A stretch of DNA of 64,000 bases from Panorpa germanica (lineage: Eukaryota; Arthropoda; Insecta; Mecoptera; Panorpidae), in contig OY783221.1 in assembly GCA_963678705.1 (NCBI GenBank), forward strand, positions 12,214,001 through 12,278,000. Reading direction: 5' to 3'. Both the position numbers and the translations under genes were made by a program. A model generated the notes under the pieces. That model had not been told where the DNA came from. It made no database searches and saw only the letters and a list, made by a program, of their open reading frames with translations. This document shows, one piece after another, positions 20,949-32,345 of this stretch (within the stretch, counting starts at the first letter, position 1; every line of letters begins with the position of its first letter).

Positions 20949-21880
20949 TTTCTTCTGTTTCTGTGATATTTGAAAGCATATTTTTCTGTGCTACTTTTAA
21001 ATTCTTGCGGTTTAATTTTTTTCCTTCAAGCAGTTTTATTTCCTCTTAACTTGCTATAAACTAATGACTTTTGATTAATTTTTCAAAATGCAATTTACAT
21101 AATTGAGATACATTCTTGGCCTGGAGCAACCTTAGGCGTGACATTGTCACCACCCCTTACACTTACAACAGGGTGGCGTATGATCGTGTAGAACTATAAG
21201 AGGTAAAGGGGAGGGTGATGAAGAGTGAGGGAGGAGGGTGTGAGGGAGTGGAAGATTAGACTCGTTATTGTACAAGTTGTGCAATAACCAACAGCTGCGT
21301 TCACCGGGCGGGGACTTTGTTAGTTGTTGTATTATGTTCTGTGTAATTAGATTTTGCATTCATTATTACATTTATATTTTTTTAAAAAAACTTTATTAAA
21401 AAATTTTGTTGTTAGAAGTAATTGTAATACGAGTTGACAAAGTTTTGTAGGTTTGTTTGTTTGTTTGTTTGTTCATTCTGTTGACGATGTCGTGTCGTAA
21501 TGAGTTGTGTTGGTGGATGTTGCAGAGTGTGTTTTATGACAGCCGTAGAATGGACGCGCTAATTATACAATGCATTTATATTACTAACATATTCAAAGTC
21601 ATAAGCACCTGTATCTAAGAGGTTGTTGTAGTTTAACTTTGTAAATCCAGTCATTTGTAATCTGAGAGAACAAGAAAATGAAAATTTGTATACCTTTCTA
21701 TAAATGCAAGGCAAACTTTAGTCCCGAATCTGCCCGAACCGAATGAGAATGCAACTGTGTTGTTAGTGAAAGAACGCATGTGTATACGAGTGAGAGAACA
21801 CACACGGCATGAACGAAACTAAACTGATTTCAAATTGGTTTTGATCGACTGTGTTTCTTGGTCGCAGGACAATTACGTTG
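20949..21880. other. No gene seen; (GTTT)n at 21451-21473
   Basis: AT-rich, with a six-unit GTTT array. Open frame 21147-21359 (minus) overlaps a purine-rich stretch and has no known motif. Confidence 0.5.
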
Positions 21881-21919
21881 CAGGATGTGCACAAATACTA
21901 TTCAAAAGTATTTAAATAC
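21881..21919 (+). mobile_element. Solo hAT end
   Basis: CAGGATGTGCACAAATACTA and the following TTCAAAAG.ATT.AAATAC pattern match the right terminus of the hAT element at 18753-19507 read inwards. No partner end or 8-bp duplication was found, so this is a decayed or truncated relative. Confidence 0.55.
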
Positions 21920-22048
21920 ATCCATACATACAAATACGACACAATAAAATCCCCTATTATGCTATTGTTAAAAATTCTATAGAGTGACGAAACACGGCTC
22001 GACATGGCTCGTTTTTCGTTTTCGTTGGAAACTTCGTTGCTCGGCTAG

Positions 22049-22160
22049 TAGCAGTAGTAGTAGATCATTCTTGTTGTCGGGATAAAAAGAGCAAAACATT
22101 ATTAGGTGCGATAAAAGGCTACGTGCCCATGAAGCCCGAAAAATCATAATAAAAACAAAA
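22049..22160 (+). mobile_element. 3' UTR fragment of RNase H-bearing non-LTR element
   Basis: AGATCATTCTTGTTGTCGGG, then GCGATAAAAGGCTACGTGCC and GAAGCCCGA, match the reverse complement of the 3' UTR at 23170-23280, followed by an A-rich tail. It is a short, severely 5'-truncated plus-strand copy; the minus-strand frame 21977-22207 over it is a shadow. Confidence 0.8.
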
Positions 22161-22639
22161 TAAAATAAAGACAATATTTCACTTGCATCTACTAATTGTT
22201 TATACATAGAGATTATTAGCCTTAGAAATTACAAAATTCTTTTTTAAAGTTTCCCGGATCTACATTCCAGCACTCGGTGTTCACGTGTTCACGGTTCAAG
22301 ACCCTTTTAAATGCAACTACAGTCTTATGTTTGCTAGGCACCACTTCTTGTCTTAGATATGTCTGCGTCTTCCCTCTCCGTACCCGTTCTCTTCATCTAA
22401 CACCATTTTGTGTTTCTCACCCTCTCTAACAGCTCTTTATATTTGCATATCTTACGCGGAGGTGGGGGGTGTGGCAAACTTACTCTAATTACCAGAGTTG
22501 TTCGTATTGCGCATCAACAAATTTATTTGTTAAACATGCAAATGTACTAGCACATACTAAATATGTGAATGTCGGTTTATATGATCGATTCCAAGTCAAA
22601 AACTTCGTTTATTTTACCTCTTTTTTTTATATCACATTG
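22161..22639. other. No feature seen
   Basis: Pyrimidine-rich patches (22365-22440) but no supported exon or repeat. Confidence 0.5.
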
Positions 22640-22641
22640 TA

Positions 22642-22784
22642 CCCAGGTAGAAAATACCAATAGCTTACCACAAGCTAATTTTAAGGTTCATTTTACGCTT
22701 TTCATAAGAAAATTGACTAGCAATGTAAGTTTCACACTTGTTTGCGTAGTATTAGATAATTTCAAGGTTTGTTTTCTACCTGGG
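22642..22784. mobile_element. CCCAGGTAGAAAAT-type MITE, type copy
   Basis: 143 bp with CCCAGGTAGAAAA at the left and TTTTCTACCTGGG at the right, perfect 13-bp inverted repeats, flanked by TA on both sides (22640-22641 and 22785-22786). A TA duplication suggests the Tc1/mariner superfamily. The two small plus-strand frames across it (22469-22787) are by-products. Confidence 0.88.
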
Positions 22785-23141
22785 TAATAATACACATAAT
22801 ATATTATCCAACCTTACGTTACCTGTAAGTGGTAAGTGGTTTTTACACTCATCTCCCCAGACTCATTGTCAAGTCTTTTTACACCTAGATCTGCCCCCTC
22901 CCCCCTTTGATGTTATGATTCATTTAAAACTTTCAGTAAGCCAGATTTTTAATGTAGGTTAGTTCAAAAAGCAACCCGTATCATTATGCAGATGCTGGTA
23001 TAAATACTGATACCGCTGTTTCTCTTATCTCTTGCGTTTCATTCATTAAACAAAATGCGTTGGCTGTTTTCCATGCTGAACTGTACACGCTCACCATTAA
23101 ACGGAAATGCAGCCAGCAGAGCATTGGAAATACCTTAAAAT
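22785..23141. other. No feature seen
   Basis: No supported gene or repeat. Confidence 0.5.
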
Positions 23142-23154
23142 AACTGGTCACGTT
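23142..23154. repeat. Target-site duplication, left copy
   Basis: AACTGGTCACGTT, repeated exactly at 24087-24099, bracketing the retrotransposon insertion 23155-24086. Confidence 0.92.
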
Positions 23155-24086
23155 TTTTTTTTTTATTTAAATATAGTTTCTCGGGCTTCCTAGGCACGTA
23201 GCCTTTTATCGCCCCTAATATATTCTGCTTCATCTTATACTTTGTATCCCGACAACAAGAATGATCTATTCATGGCTACTGCAGTTATAAATTTCGGTTT
23301 CTCAATCAAAAAGGCGGTGTTAACAGGAAGCGTCTGCGAAGTCTGTAGCACCGCCCGTTAGAGTCCATTTCTTGCCATTGCTGTATTTTTACATTGCCAC
23401 AGAATGTGGTCAGGGTCTGCCTCTTCTTCACCACATTCGCATTTAGAGTTTGGAATAATTTTGTTTCTTGCTAGATGTTTCGGAACTCCAGTATGATTCA
23501 TTCTTAGTCTTGAGGTCATTGTAATTAATCCCCTTGGCCATTTTAGTTTGGCGAACCATGGCTTACGTCTCAGTATTGGTTGTATTGTATAAAATTCTTT
23601 ACCTTTATCAGAATTATCCCACTTGTCTTGCCAATTTTTCATTTCGTTTTTTTCTAATTCTGCTTTCATGTCTGATTTTATAAAAAATGAAATATATTTA
23701 TCACAGGAAGTAGCTACCTTGGCCATTTGATCAGCTTTTTCATTTCCCTTAATTCCCTTATGTGACGGTATCCAAATTAGTTTAATATTTCGGCCCTTAT
23801 CTATTTCCCTATTTATTTCTTCTTTTGACATAATACATTCTGTTGTTTAATTTTGTATTGATTCCCTTACTGCTTAACGACTGTATGACTGATAACGAGT
23901 CGGATAATATTAAAGTGCTGTCTCTGTCATCAGTAATGATTTGATCCACAGCTAGATCTATAGCACATAACTCAGCTGTATATATGGATGCTTGATTATG
24001 AAGCTTGTAAATTCTGCTATTGTTAATATCTACTACTGCTGCACCCACTCCATCTGCTTCTTTTGAGCCGTCAGTATATAATTTTG
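23155..24086 (-). mobile_element. 5'-truncated RNase H-bearing non-LTR retrotransposon
   Basis: Minus-strand insertion with its poly(A) tail at the left (T-run from 23155) and its truncated 5' end at 24086, inside the RNase H coding region. It is flanked by the 13-bp direct repeat AACTGGTCACGTT. The order is RNase H, C-terminal zinc finger, 3' UTR, poly(A). Related pieces lie at 16905-17000, 22049-22160 and 50626-51052, so this family has been active repeatedly here. Confidence 0.92.
23349..24086 (-). pseudogene. Retrotransposon RNase H domain plus CCHC tail, frameshifted
   Basis: The first part (24086 to about 23830) encodes KLYTDGSKEADGVGAAVVD, then AELCAIDLA and LILSDSLSVIQ; the second part (23831-23358) encodes IWIPSHKGIKGNEKADQMA. 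These hold the four acidic residues of RNase H: D in TDGS, E in AEL, D in SDS and D in KAD. The domain removes RNA from the RNA:DNA hybrid after reverse transcription. It is followed by CECGEEEADPDHILWQC, a C-x-C-x8-H-x4-C finger typical of ORF2 tails. A one-base frameshift near 23830 separates the two halves, and a stop after ARNGL precedes where the sister copy at 50705 reads on into PVNTAFLIEKP. The codons before KLYTDGS belong to the flanking target, not the element. Confidence 0.88.
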
Positions 24087-24099
24087 AACTGGTCACGTT
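24087..24099. repeat. Target-site duplication, right copy
   Basis: Exact copy of 23142-23154. Confidence 0.92.
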
Positions 24100-25504
24100 A
24101 TTAAAAATATATTTTAGATTTGAAGTAACCAACACCTCGCTATTAAAACTTCTTCTCCGGAAAAGATTTCGCGGATTTAGTACTAATTTTTGTAGGAATA
24201 TCGGTTATAAGGAGAAGGAGTATGTCATAAGAATAATGCCATAATCATTTTATTATTTTACAGTAAAAAATCTGTTCAGGACATATATATATATATTTGC
24301 GTATGTAGGATCCAAGATAAATAAATCACTCTTATGAGCGACAATCCTGCTCAATGCCGGGATAGTCATATAGCAGGAGTAGCAAACGCTACTGGCCCCA
24401 CGTTTCTGAAGACCTCGCGCCTAGAACAGAAAATGTTCAGCTTGTAAAATTAAGGTTTAAATATTTTCTCCAGATCTAGCATTAGAGCAGCGCAGATGCG
24501 TAAGATACTGAGTAATACCATCCTCAACCATTGTGGTTTTCACAATCACATCCGATTTTGTACTTACTTTTAAAACTTATTATTACTCTTTGATATTTGC
24601 GTTATTTAAAACGAAATCTTTAAATCACAGTAAAAACTGTAATATTTTGCGTATAATAATGAAATAAAATGAAAAAGATCACGCGGTCCTGAGAAACTTT
24701 ATGTGTATAAGCTGCAGCTTTATAAATTGTAAGAGTAACACACAGGCACTCGCTGTATCAAGACAGCTACAAATAGTATAATGGAATTACAATGATATTT
24801 TTTCTAAATACCCCGCGCTAGCTACTAATTAATATTTGCTACAATTCCAGCGCTGGTTTAATCCGGCATTAGTTGCACTCCAGATAAAATTGCATTTCAG
24901 AATAAGTCCATATTTTCTTGCATATTCTATTGTGTAAAGTATGTTCTGAACGCATCAAACACAACTCAGTTTCACAATTAGTATTTCTCAATAAGATAAT
25001 CAGATTTGAACTTTATACTACAACCATATCATAGACACTATCTCTTTCTCTCTCTTCTTACACGTCTCTCTCACTCTTTAAACAAGTTTATACTCGTCAG
25101 TTTGTTAGTGGTCTTTGTTGTCCCCACGGTAGTTTAGGATGCTAACAACACATTGTATAAAGTTTAACTACAAATGATAGTTTTAGATGAATTAGACAAG
25201 ATATAGTTGTTTTAGGTAAAACAGTATAAAGGATATCATCTAAAGCTAACTGACATATTAACTTTGTCAATAGAGAAACGAGGTTATTAACAGTGTTTCC
25301 AAAACTGTAATGAATTTTCTTTATATTTATGTGTCAGTATGGAGTGAAATTTTTAATCTCTTTTACCTGAAGATGATCTTGCATGAGGGTTCAAAAGCTC
25401 CTTATGTATCTTATTATAATAAAGTAAGTTTTTTAATGATATATTAATTATATATTATATATTAATGATATATATTATTAATTAATGATATTTATATACA
25501 TTTA
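24100..25504. other. No gene seen; short shared repeat
   Basis: TAATATTTGCTACAA followed by GCGCTGGTTTAATC at about 24831-24864 resembles 42498-42532. A GC-richer patch at 24350-24425 has no open frame. Otherwise featureless. Confidence 0.45.
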
Positions 25505-27800
25505 TACATACAGGGTGTTTGGTAGCAAGGTGCAAAGCCTTAAGGGAATGATAGTTGAGACCATTTAGAACATTTTGAAGTATAGTTGTCTTAGACGAAG
25601 TTCGATTTTTATTTATAACTCCTATTTTATGTTATTTTTATTAAAACTTAATTTTTGATAGTTAAATGCCAACACAGTGGCTCAATTTAAGTTGGTATGT
25701 TAATTGTTTAATTCTTTGTCAGATGTATGGTACACCTAATCTAATAAAGCAAGATCCAAGCATCTGTGTTATTTAAAAAAAATGCTGGACGCTAGTGAAG
25801 TCGTAAAAACATTTAAAATTTAAAAAAACTGCGTAATTTTTGGCATTTAGAACAATAAATAAAATAGCCTCGATCGTTCAAACCTTTGTGAAAATATGCT
25901 CAGTTATTGGTCTTTCTTTTAAGTTATCATTTTAGGTTATCTGATATCTTACCAATCTCAGAATTAGAGCTTACAAACCAAATTGAGGGAGAAAAATCCA
26001 AATTTTTGAATAAAATATTTGATTTTATTTAGCTTTGACTTGAATTACCATACCGAAGTTAGGTGAAGCCTACTTAGGTTTAGTCCAACAAAATATTATC
26101 AACATTGCCCTACGAGAGTGATTCCCTGTGCCTCACAAACCATTGCAATATATACCGACTTCAGTTGTGGTCACAGTAGACCTGTGGTTGTCGCTGCAAA
26201 CGCTCTCCCTCTCGTTGACCTCCTTGAAAATGCCAACGATAACGAGAGGAAGTAACATAGTAGTCGTTGCAAACTCCTTCTCCTCCTCTGGCTCTTTCTT
26301 CCATGTTTGATATGATAAATCCAATGTGTTTCATGCGAGCTGTGCATATCTTTAGAGTTTACGACCTAACTACTTCAACCACTCAGAAGGCAAATATCAA
26401 GTTAATGTCATTAAAGTTTGAACAACTTTGTTCATATTTGATATAGAGGGCAGTCGCTTCAAAACCTCGCAGCTACATAAATTATTATAGTTACTCAACA
26501 GTATTCTAAATGACTGTTCTTGAGATATCAGTTTTTTAGAATCAAATAATCATCAAGTAATGATTTAACAATTTTCCCCTTTAAATTCACCGGGATTCGG
26601 GATAGAATGTCCCGTTAGGAACATCCTGTTTGCTTGAAGGAACATCACGATTAAAACAGATCGATCATTTCTTGTCTGTGAATGACGTTATTTGCGACAT
26701 ACGTCATCACCAACCACAACCACCTACGTTACCTTCCCCTCCAATTATATTTGTGTTGTTAACCTCTACAAATCATCTCTTTATGTACGAGTACCTCTAC
26801 CTCTACGTCGGCTACGTCTAGTTCTACGTTTGGCATGCAGGGGAGGGGGTGGTATACATACCTAGTTCTCTGAGTATTAGATTTGTTTGAAGTTTGCACC
26901 CTAAGACGTTTCTTCGAATGCCGACTGTCTAGACTAAATTATCTCACGTAAGAATGTCTTACCTGCCCCCCCCTCCCCGCGCCCCACCTTTCATCCTCCC
27001 TGTTAGAATATTCGCATAATTGCAAAGATTGCATTGTTGATTGGAAAATTTATTGTGTACATAAGTTTGTAGTCATATTCGAAACCGTTGCCTAGCAACG
27101 CGTGGAGGGCTTTGCTCCTTTAATCCTCACGTTTAATAACGTTTCAAGAAAGAAGGAACATATTTGTTTGGTTCCAAAGGTTTCTTATCAGCATATTTCA
27201 AAAGGTCTTTTAGATGTACAGATCAGCTCTTCAATCAAACCCAGATTCAGACGAACTGTACGTTCATAACAATGTGTAAACATTAAATCTGAATAGGCCT
27301 GATCTGATAGCATGGAAAGACCCCTATATCAGATTTTTGTTTTCAATCTTGTAGATTTTTATTTTGCTCAAATTTTTTTCAATTTTCAAGCTCATACAGC
27401 TTTTACATTTCCTGATTTAATATTTTATTAACACATGCACAATTATAATTTTTATTATTACCAGCAATAATAAACAAAGATGTTATAAGTTTATTTCGTA
27501 AAAGTTTTGAAAATATTTAAAACAAACATGCAATGGAAAATTAGTTTTAAATTATTAGTGTAACCCTTTATGGCTTTAAAATGAAATACTGTGTAGAAGT
27601 AAACCCTGAAAGCTCACAGCTTTAAAGCTCGAAACACGCTAAGGCAAATAAATAACATTAATATCAAGATTGATGCATAGCTTCATGCAAATAATTATCA
27701 AAATTATTTATCTAATTAAGAAAACGCGAACAAACTAAATAATTAAAATTATTTTAATTATTTTTCGTTGCGGAGTTTATAAACTAAATATATAATATAA
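25505..27800. other. No gene supported; isolated transposon-end motif
   Basis: ACAGGGTGTTTGG at 25512 resembles termini of insect mariner-type MITEs (compare GCAGGGTGTTTTAC near 52938), but no inverted partner was found. At 26128-26324 both strands have about 60 stop-free codons in a GC-richer island, which I read as composition rather than a gene. CGTAG-rich wording occurs at 26800-26835 and C-rich tracts at 26968-26990. Confidence 0.35.
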
Positions 27801-27802
27801 AT

Positions 27803-27803
<1 letters not shown>

Positions 27804-27864
<61 letters not shown>
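27804..27864. repeat. (TA)n microsatellite
   Basis: About 30 TA units. Confidence 0.95.
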
Positions 27865-27870
<6 letters not shown>

Positions 27871-30310
27871 GTAAAACAGATGGCGTAGTGAGGAATAACG
27901 GCCAACATATGATATTTGGAGTTGACAGAACTCACTGTGCATATTGTTAGGTTATTATAAAATTAGATAAAAAGGAATTGACAAATTAAATAATAAACTT
28001 TAAATGTTGTTTCTTTAATTTTAGGTATGATAGTATGATTTAAGTTAAACAGTGTAATTTTTATAATGTGTATGTAAATTACTAAAATAAAAGTCTTTGA
28101 TTTCAGAGCAACGCATAAGTTTGATTAAAAAACTTACAATTCCTAATAAAATTGGAATATAATATATGAAATATATGAAATATATATATATTTATATATT
28201 TATTTATTTATTTATTGCGAATTGTTTCAATAATCTCCAGTTATATACAATCAATTAATTAAATTCCTCATTTTCATCACTCATCATTAAGAATGTACTA
28301 TACTGAAAATCAATGAAATGAAATTGAATTTAAATGTAACGGTATAATCACCTTCTAAACGTTACAATAATAATACTTTAATAGAATTTAGAATGTCACT
28401 ATTTACGAGATATTCATATAAATTTACATATACGAGTAGTTAGTATCGGTACATTATAATCGCATTTTCGCATTTAGAGACATTTTATAGTTTGGTATCG
28501 TTTTGTTTTGAATATCAGTCTCGTCTGTGGTTCCGTTTGGTATTTATTGTCCTTTAAAAGCTTTTGATGTCCTATTTTTAATCCTGTAATTGCATTCGCT
28601 AGTCACATACATTTTTATTTGCAAACTCATTGAATGATATTGTTCAAACTACATAAAAAGGTTCCTGTTTTTGATCTGTATATATGACCGTGCTCGGAAA
28701 AAAAATTCGTCACGCTAAATTGTAACCCTTAACATTTCTCTATTTCTGATTGATTTTAATTTGGTATTAATTTACTTAATTCTTATTTGTTGTGTCACTC
28801 TCCCCTATCTGCACGAAACCCTTAGAAGATTGCGCAAAACGTTGACCAATTAGCGGCTACGTGTTCGGGAATATAAATGAAATATTAAGCCCCTTGTCCT
28901 TGTGCTACAACCTTTACACTCTCTCGCTTTATTCAGACTTCAGACTTGAAACAAACGGAAGGAAAAGAATATTCATCACGATTCTAACGTTTTTAAAGGA
29001 CTAGATTAAATTTAATTTTTAAAAGTATTAACCTTAATATACATGATGAAAATTTACATACATTAAACATATCAAATGAGGAGGACATATTTAAGGAGGG
29101 GGACACATTGGAGACACGAGTGTCTTAAGACAAAAATAATAACAGGGTTATATTGTAATGAAGTGGGATATGAAACTCTATTGTAATCGTATTGTAAGCA
29201 ACATAAAAAGTCTAGGCGGGGCAATATTTATACCTTAATACCTTAATAATGACGTGATCAATATTAAAATAATTAGGGGCATACGATTTGTATTCAATCA
29301 AAGAATAATTAATCAAAGTTTTATTAAAATCCTGCATTAAATGTATCCAGCGAACTTAAGACTATTTTATCTTTGTCGTAGAAAGATAGAGATAAAACAC
29401 CATATGAATCCATTGAACAAAGAGAGACAACAGATACTTGTCGGGAGTGTTTGTCAATGATTAGTGCTACTGTTGCATACTTTTTTACATATCAATAATT
29501 ATGCAATATTTCGTACAGCAAAGCCATTTACCTGTATCTTTTCTACAACCTTCACAGAAAACTGTCTAGGACGTACGACGTATGACGTATGACGTATTTG
29601 CTATTTTCCACTTGAGTGCGCTATAATCATATTATGAATTACCAGCGCATAACTTGCGCCCTGCGGGTGCAGGAAATTATATTAAGTAGAAAATTTAAAT
29701 CTTTAAATTGAATCTTCAGAAAATAAATAAGTCTGCAAAAATGTATCAAAGCATCTGCTTACATGAAAATATAACAATCATAGTATAAGCACAGAGCACA
29801 AATTTATTTTATGTTTAAAAAAAAGCTCAACGGTTGCTGCACTATTGTTGAAGGCTACTGGACAAAGCTCGGTTGCTTGTATCAAATCCCTTTTTATATT
29901 AAAACTAAATTGTTTAGAGAATGTCTTTAGAAAAAGTATTTCAGCTTTGCTAGAAATGGATTTAGATAGTGGCAACTTTGTTAAAGGAAAAAATGGTTAA
30001 AAATTAAATATAAAAAAATACATTATGAAACACATTTTAGGGATATTTTACCTGCGGAATATTTTAACAAATAAGTATTAAATAATAAGTATTTTACCAA
30101 TTAACTATTCCTAAGTACTGATTTATGACTCAAAAGGTTGGTCTCTGCTATTTTGTCCCTTTTCTTCTTTTTACTCCATGCAAATAACATTACTTTCAAA
30201 TATTCACACTTTAGCGCTAGTTTATTTACCAGAGTACGAGTATGTTTTGTTTGTTGGGTTTATCATCACAAAAAAATAAAAGATAACGCAACAAAAAAAA
30301 TAATATTAAA
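27865..30310. other. No gene seen; minor repeats
   Basis: GGAATAACGGCCAACATATGA (27892 on) resembles 55980-56010. A (TTTA)n run lies at 28195-28216 and a GACGTAT heptamer array at 29571-29597. No exon, TIR pair or RNA gene could be supported. Confidence 0.45.
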
Positions 30311-30590
30311 TATTATGGCAGATGCCAACGTGGTGAAGAAGGAACTTTAGACCTTATTATATTTGAATGCTTAAATTATAGTCTACAAAGATCAAAATTC
30401 AATAGTGAAATATTAGATGTGATTAAACCTTTTCCTGTTAATACTAAATTTGTTAAGTGATTCGAAATTAATTAGTGAATTATTTAAATATTTAGAAATT
30501 TGTAAAATAGAATTATGAAATGTTAAATATGTATAAAAAATGATTGATGGTGGCTATGACAAATAAAAGTCAAAAAATAAATAAATAAAG
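30311..30590 (+). mobile_element. Non-LTR ORF2 C-terminus and 3' UTR, decayed
   Basis: From about 30314 the plus strand reads YGRCQRGEEGTLDLIIFECL and continues NYSLQRSKFNSEILDVIKPF to a stop at 30458-30460. This is the C-terminal finger region of an ORF2 in which the second Cys and the His have been lost (normal pattern CxC..EEGTLDHIIFEC). The 3' UTR ends in a TAAA-rich tail (30572-30590). The upstream part is absent: 5'-truncated copy, family distinct from the R1-like and Jockey-like tails. Confidence 0.7.
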
Positions 30591-30669
30591 CAACCAAAAA
30601 TATTCAGTTTTTATTGAACAACTTTTTCGTTTACAACATACTTTACTTTCATAGTTCATAGTTTATTTT

Positions 30670-31040
30670 AAAGGAAAAGGATATAGAGGTCCAGCAACAG
30701 GATAGGATAAAGAGAATGGATGGAATACCAGATACTGGAAGAGTTATGGTCTAAACGAATATCGTAGTACCTAGAAAAATATGAAATGAAGAAAGAGGCA
30801 ATAGATATTGGAGTACAGAGGAAGAGAAACGTAGGATGTAAAACTATGTAAAAGTAGAAGAATTACAGCAGATTAGGAATAGGTGCCGGGAGAAGTTGGA
30901 AAGTGAAGTAGAACTTATAAAAATCTTACAGGGAGGAAGGAGATAATAAATTGAAGGAATGAGTTAAGAGTAAACGAAAAGAAATAAGGACAAGAGAGAT
31001 GAAGCTTGTTATATAATTCTAAGAAGGTAAAATAATGCAT
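30670..31040 (+). mobile_element. R1-like non-LTR 3' tail
   Basis: Near 30788-30840 the plus strand encodes NEERGNRYWSTEEEKRRM before a stop, closely matching NEEKGNRYWEKSEERKCRM in the 33.7 kb copy. Surrounding purine-rich sequence fits the same protein with frame breaks. Confidence 0.72.
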
Positions 31041-31139
31041 GGAAGAAAGTGATAATGCAGTCAGTCAATCTGAAATAGAAGAATGTCATCCTAAACGCCA
31101 CCGATGTTAAAGTAATAAAATGCAGAATGCACTAGACAG

Positions 31140-31530
31140 TATGTCTATAGAAGAATATAAACAATGTCAATGTGAACAGGAGAATAGAAAGATCTAGAAT
31201 GGATTATGAAGAGAAGGAAACAGAGACTGGGAAGAAATGGAAGGATGGATCTGCAGAATGTGTAACCGAGGAAAAGAGCCGTTGGAGTATATGAGGGGAA
31301 ACTGCTATTTTAGGATTGAAACAAAAAAGAACACAAAGTATTTGTGACAAAAAGAGACAAGGAAAGCAAGATGTGAATAGTGGAGAGGAACAAGAATATA
31401 AGAATCAGAAAGTGCTTTTTGAATTATAAAAATGTTAGTATAGGTTTCAGTTTAATTTAGTAATGACTTAGTATTGAAAGAATGTAAAGTCTAACGAATC
31501 ACACATTAACTTAATAAATTCAGATATACA
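31140..31530 (+). mobile_element. R1-like non-LTR 3' tail
   Basis: Encodes GNRDWEEMEGWICRMCNRG and then EPLEYMRGNCYF near 31215-31311, the same segment as in neighbouring copies with the CxxC of the finger kept. It ends with the family 3' UTR signature TGTAAAGTCTAACGAATCAC (about 31484). Very similar to the 38335-38750 copy over its last 300 bp. Confidence 0.75.
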
Positions 31531-32090
31531 ATACATAGTTTACTTTTACTTAAAGTGGTCGCACAGTTGATATACGACTGTCTTAAAACGTTTAGTAATA
31601 ATAGAGTTGTATAGCTTTATGATCTTAATTAAAATGTAGTCTTCAAAGTGTTTCAAAATTCACTCCTCATGCAACTTAAATTATACGTAAGTATTTTTAT
31701 TTCACAAACAAAACTGCAATTTAAATTGCACGTGGATATTGTTCTTTTACATTAGAAAAATCAGACATTAAATAAACTAAAAGCTTTTTTGTTTTTACTG
31801 TATGGTATACAATTTAAAGCGTCTGCAGACGTGGCAGTGTGTTGTTAATGCTATTGATGTTTCGTATAAATTTATACTTCATCAAATGAAAGCGTCGGAC
31901 TCTGTTCAGTGTTCACTGTTCACAGTTCCTCGCTACTTAAACGTTTTACTGTCTCCTTTTTGCACTTTTTCGAACACTAAAATGCAATTACGAATAAGTA
32001 AACCTTTAAAAGCAAACATTTTAATAAATCCAGTAGACGAGCTGATTGTTAAGCCACATATACACAGGAGAATGAAATTCTATTGTAGAT
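31531..32090. other. No gene supported
   Basis: The plus-strand frame 31802-32122 (106 codons) has no recognisable domain and runs into the relic at 32091. Confidence 0.4.
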
Positions 32091-32345
32091 ACAGGGTGCG
32101 GCATGGGAACTTCCTTATTTGAAATGGACGCCACACAGCGGCCATTAATACATGGAGAGTGGGGTAGAGTGCGTTTAAAAGGACATAGCTTAATGTTAAG
32201 TGTACTGTTAGTAAGAACCATGTAGTGAACGAGAACGAGGAGCGTGCGATCATTGCAACCCAGCGTGCATTCAGGAAACAATTCAATAAAACATTTGAAT
32301 CAAACGTTCACCGCATCGTCTAGCGCCGGGTTATTTTCGTGTTTT
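32091..32345 (+). mobile_element. DNA-transposon relic with possible helix-turn-helix coding trace
   Basis: Begins ACAGGGTGCGGCATGGGAAC, a terminus-like motif of insect mariner-type elements. At 32218-32317 the plus strand reads HVVNENEERAIIATQRAF and RKQFNKTFESNVHRIV before a stop, resembling the N-terminal helix-turn-helix (DUF4817-type) of an insect transposase family. The resemblance is from memory of the pattern and is weak; no other end was found. Confidence 0.3.

Noticed and set aside
26128..26324. About 60-codon frames on both strands of a GC-richer island
   Set aside because: Neither strand has a recognised domain, and symmetrical openness suggests composition rather than coding.
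28840..28990. Promoter with TATAAAT near 28873
   Set aside because: TATA-like words are expected by chance in AT-rich DNA and there is no downstream exon.
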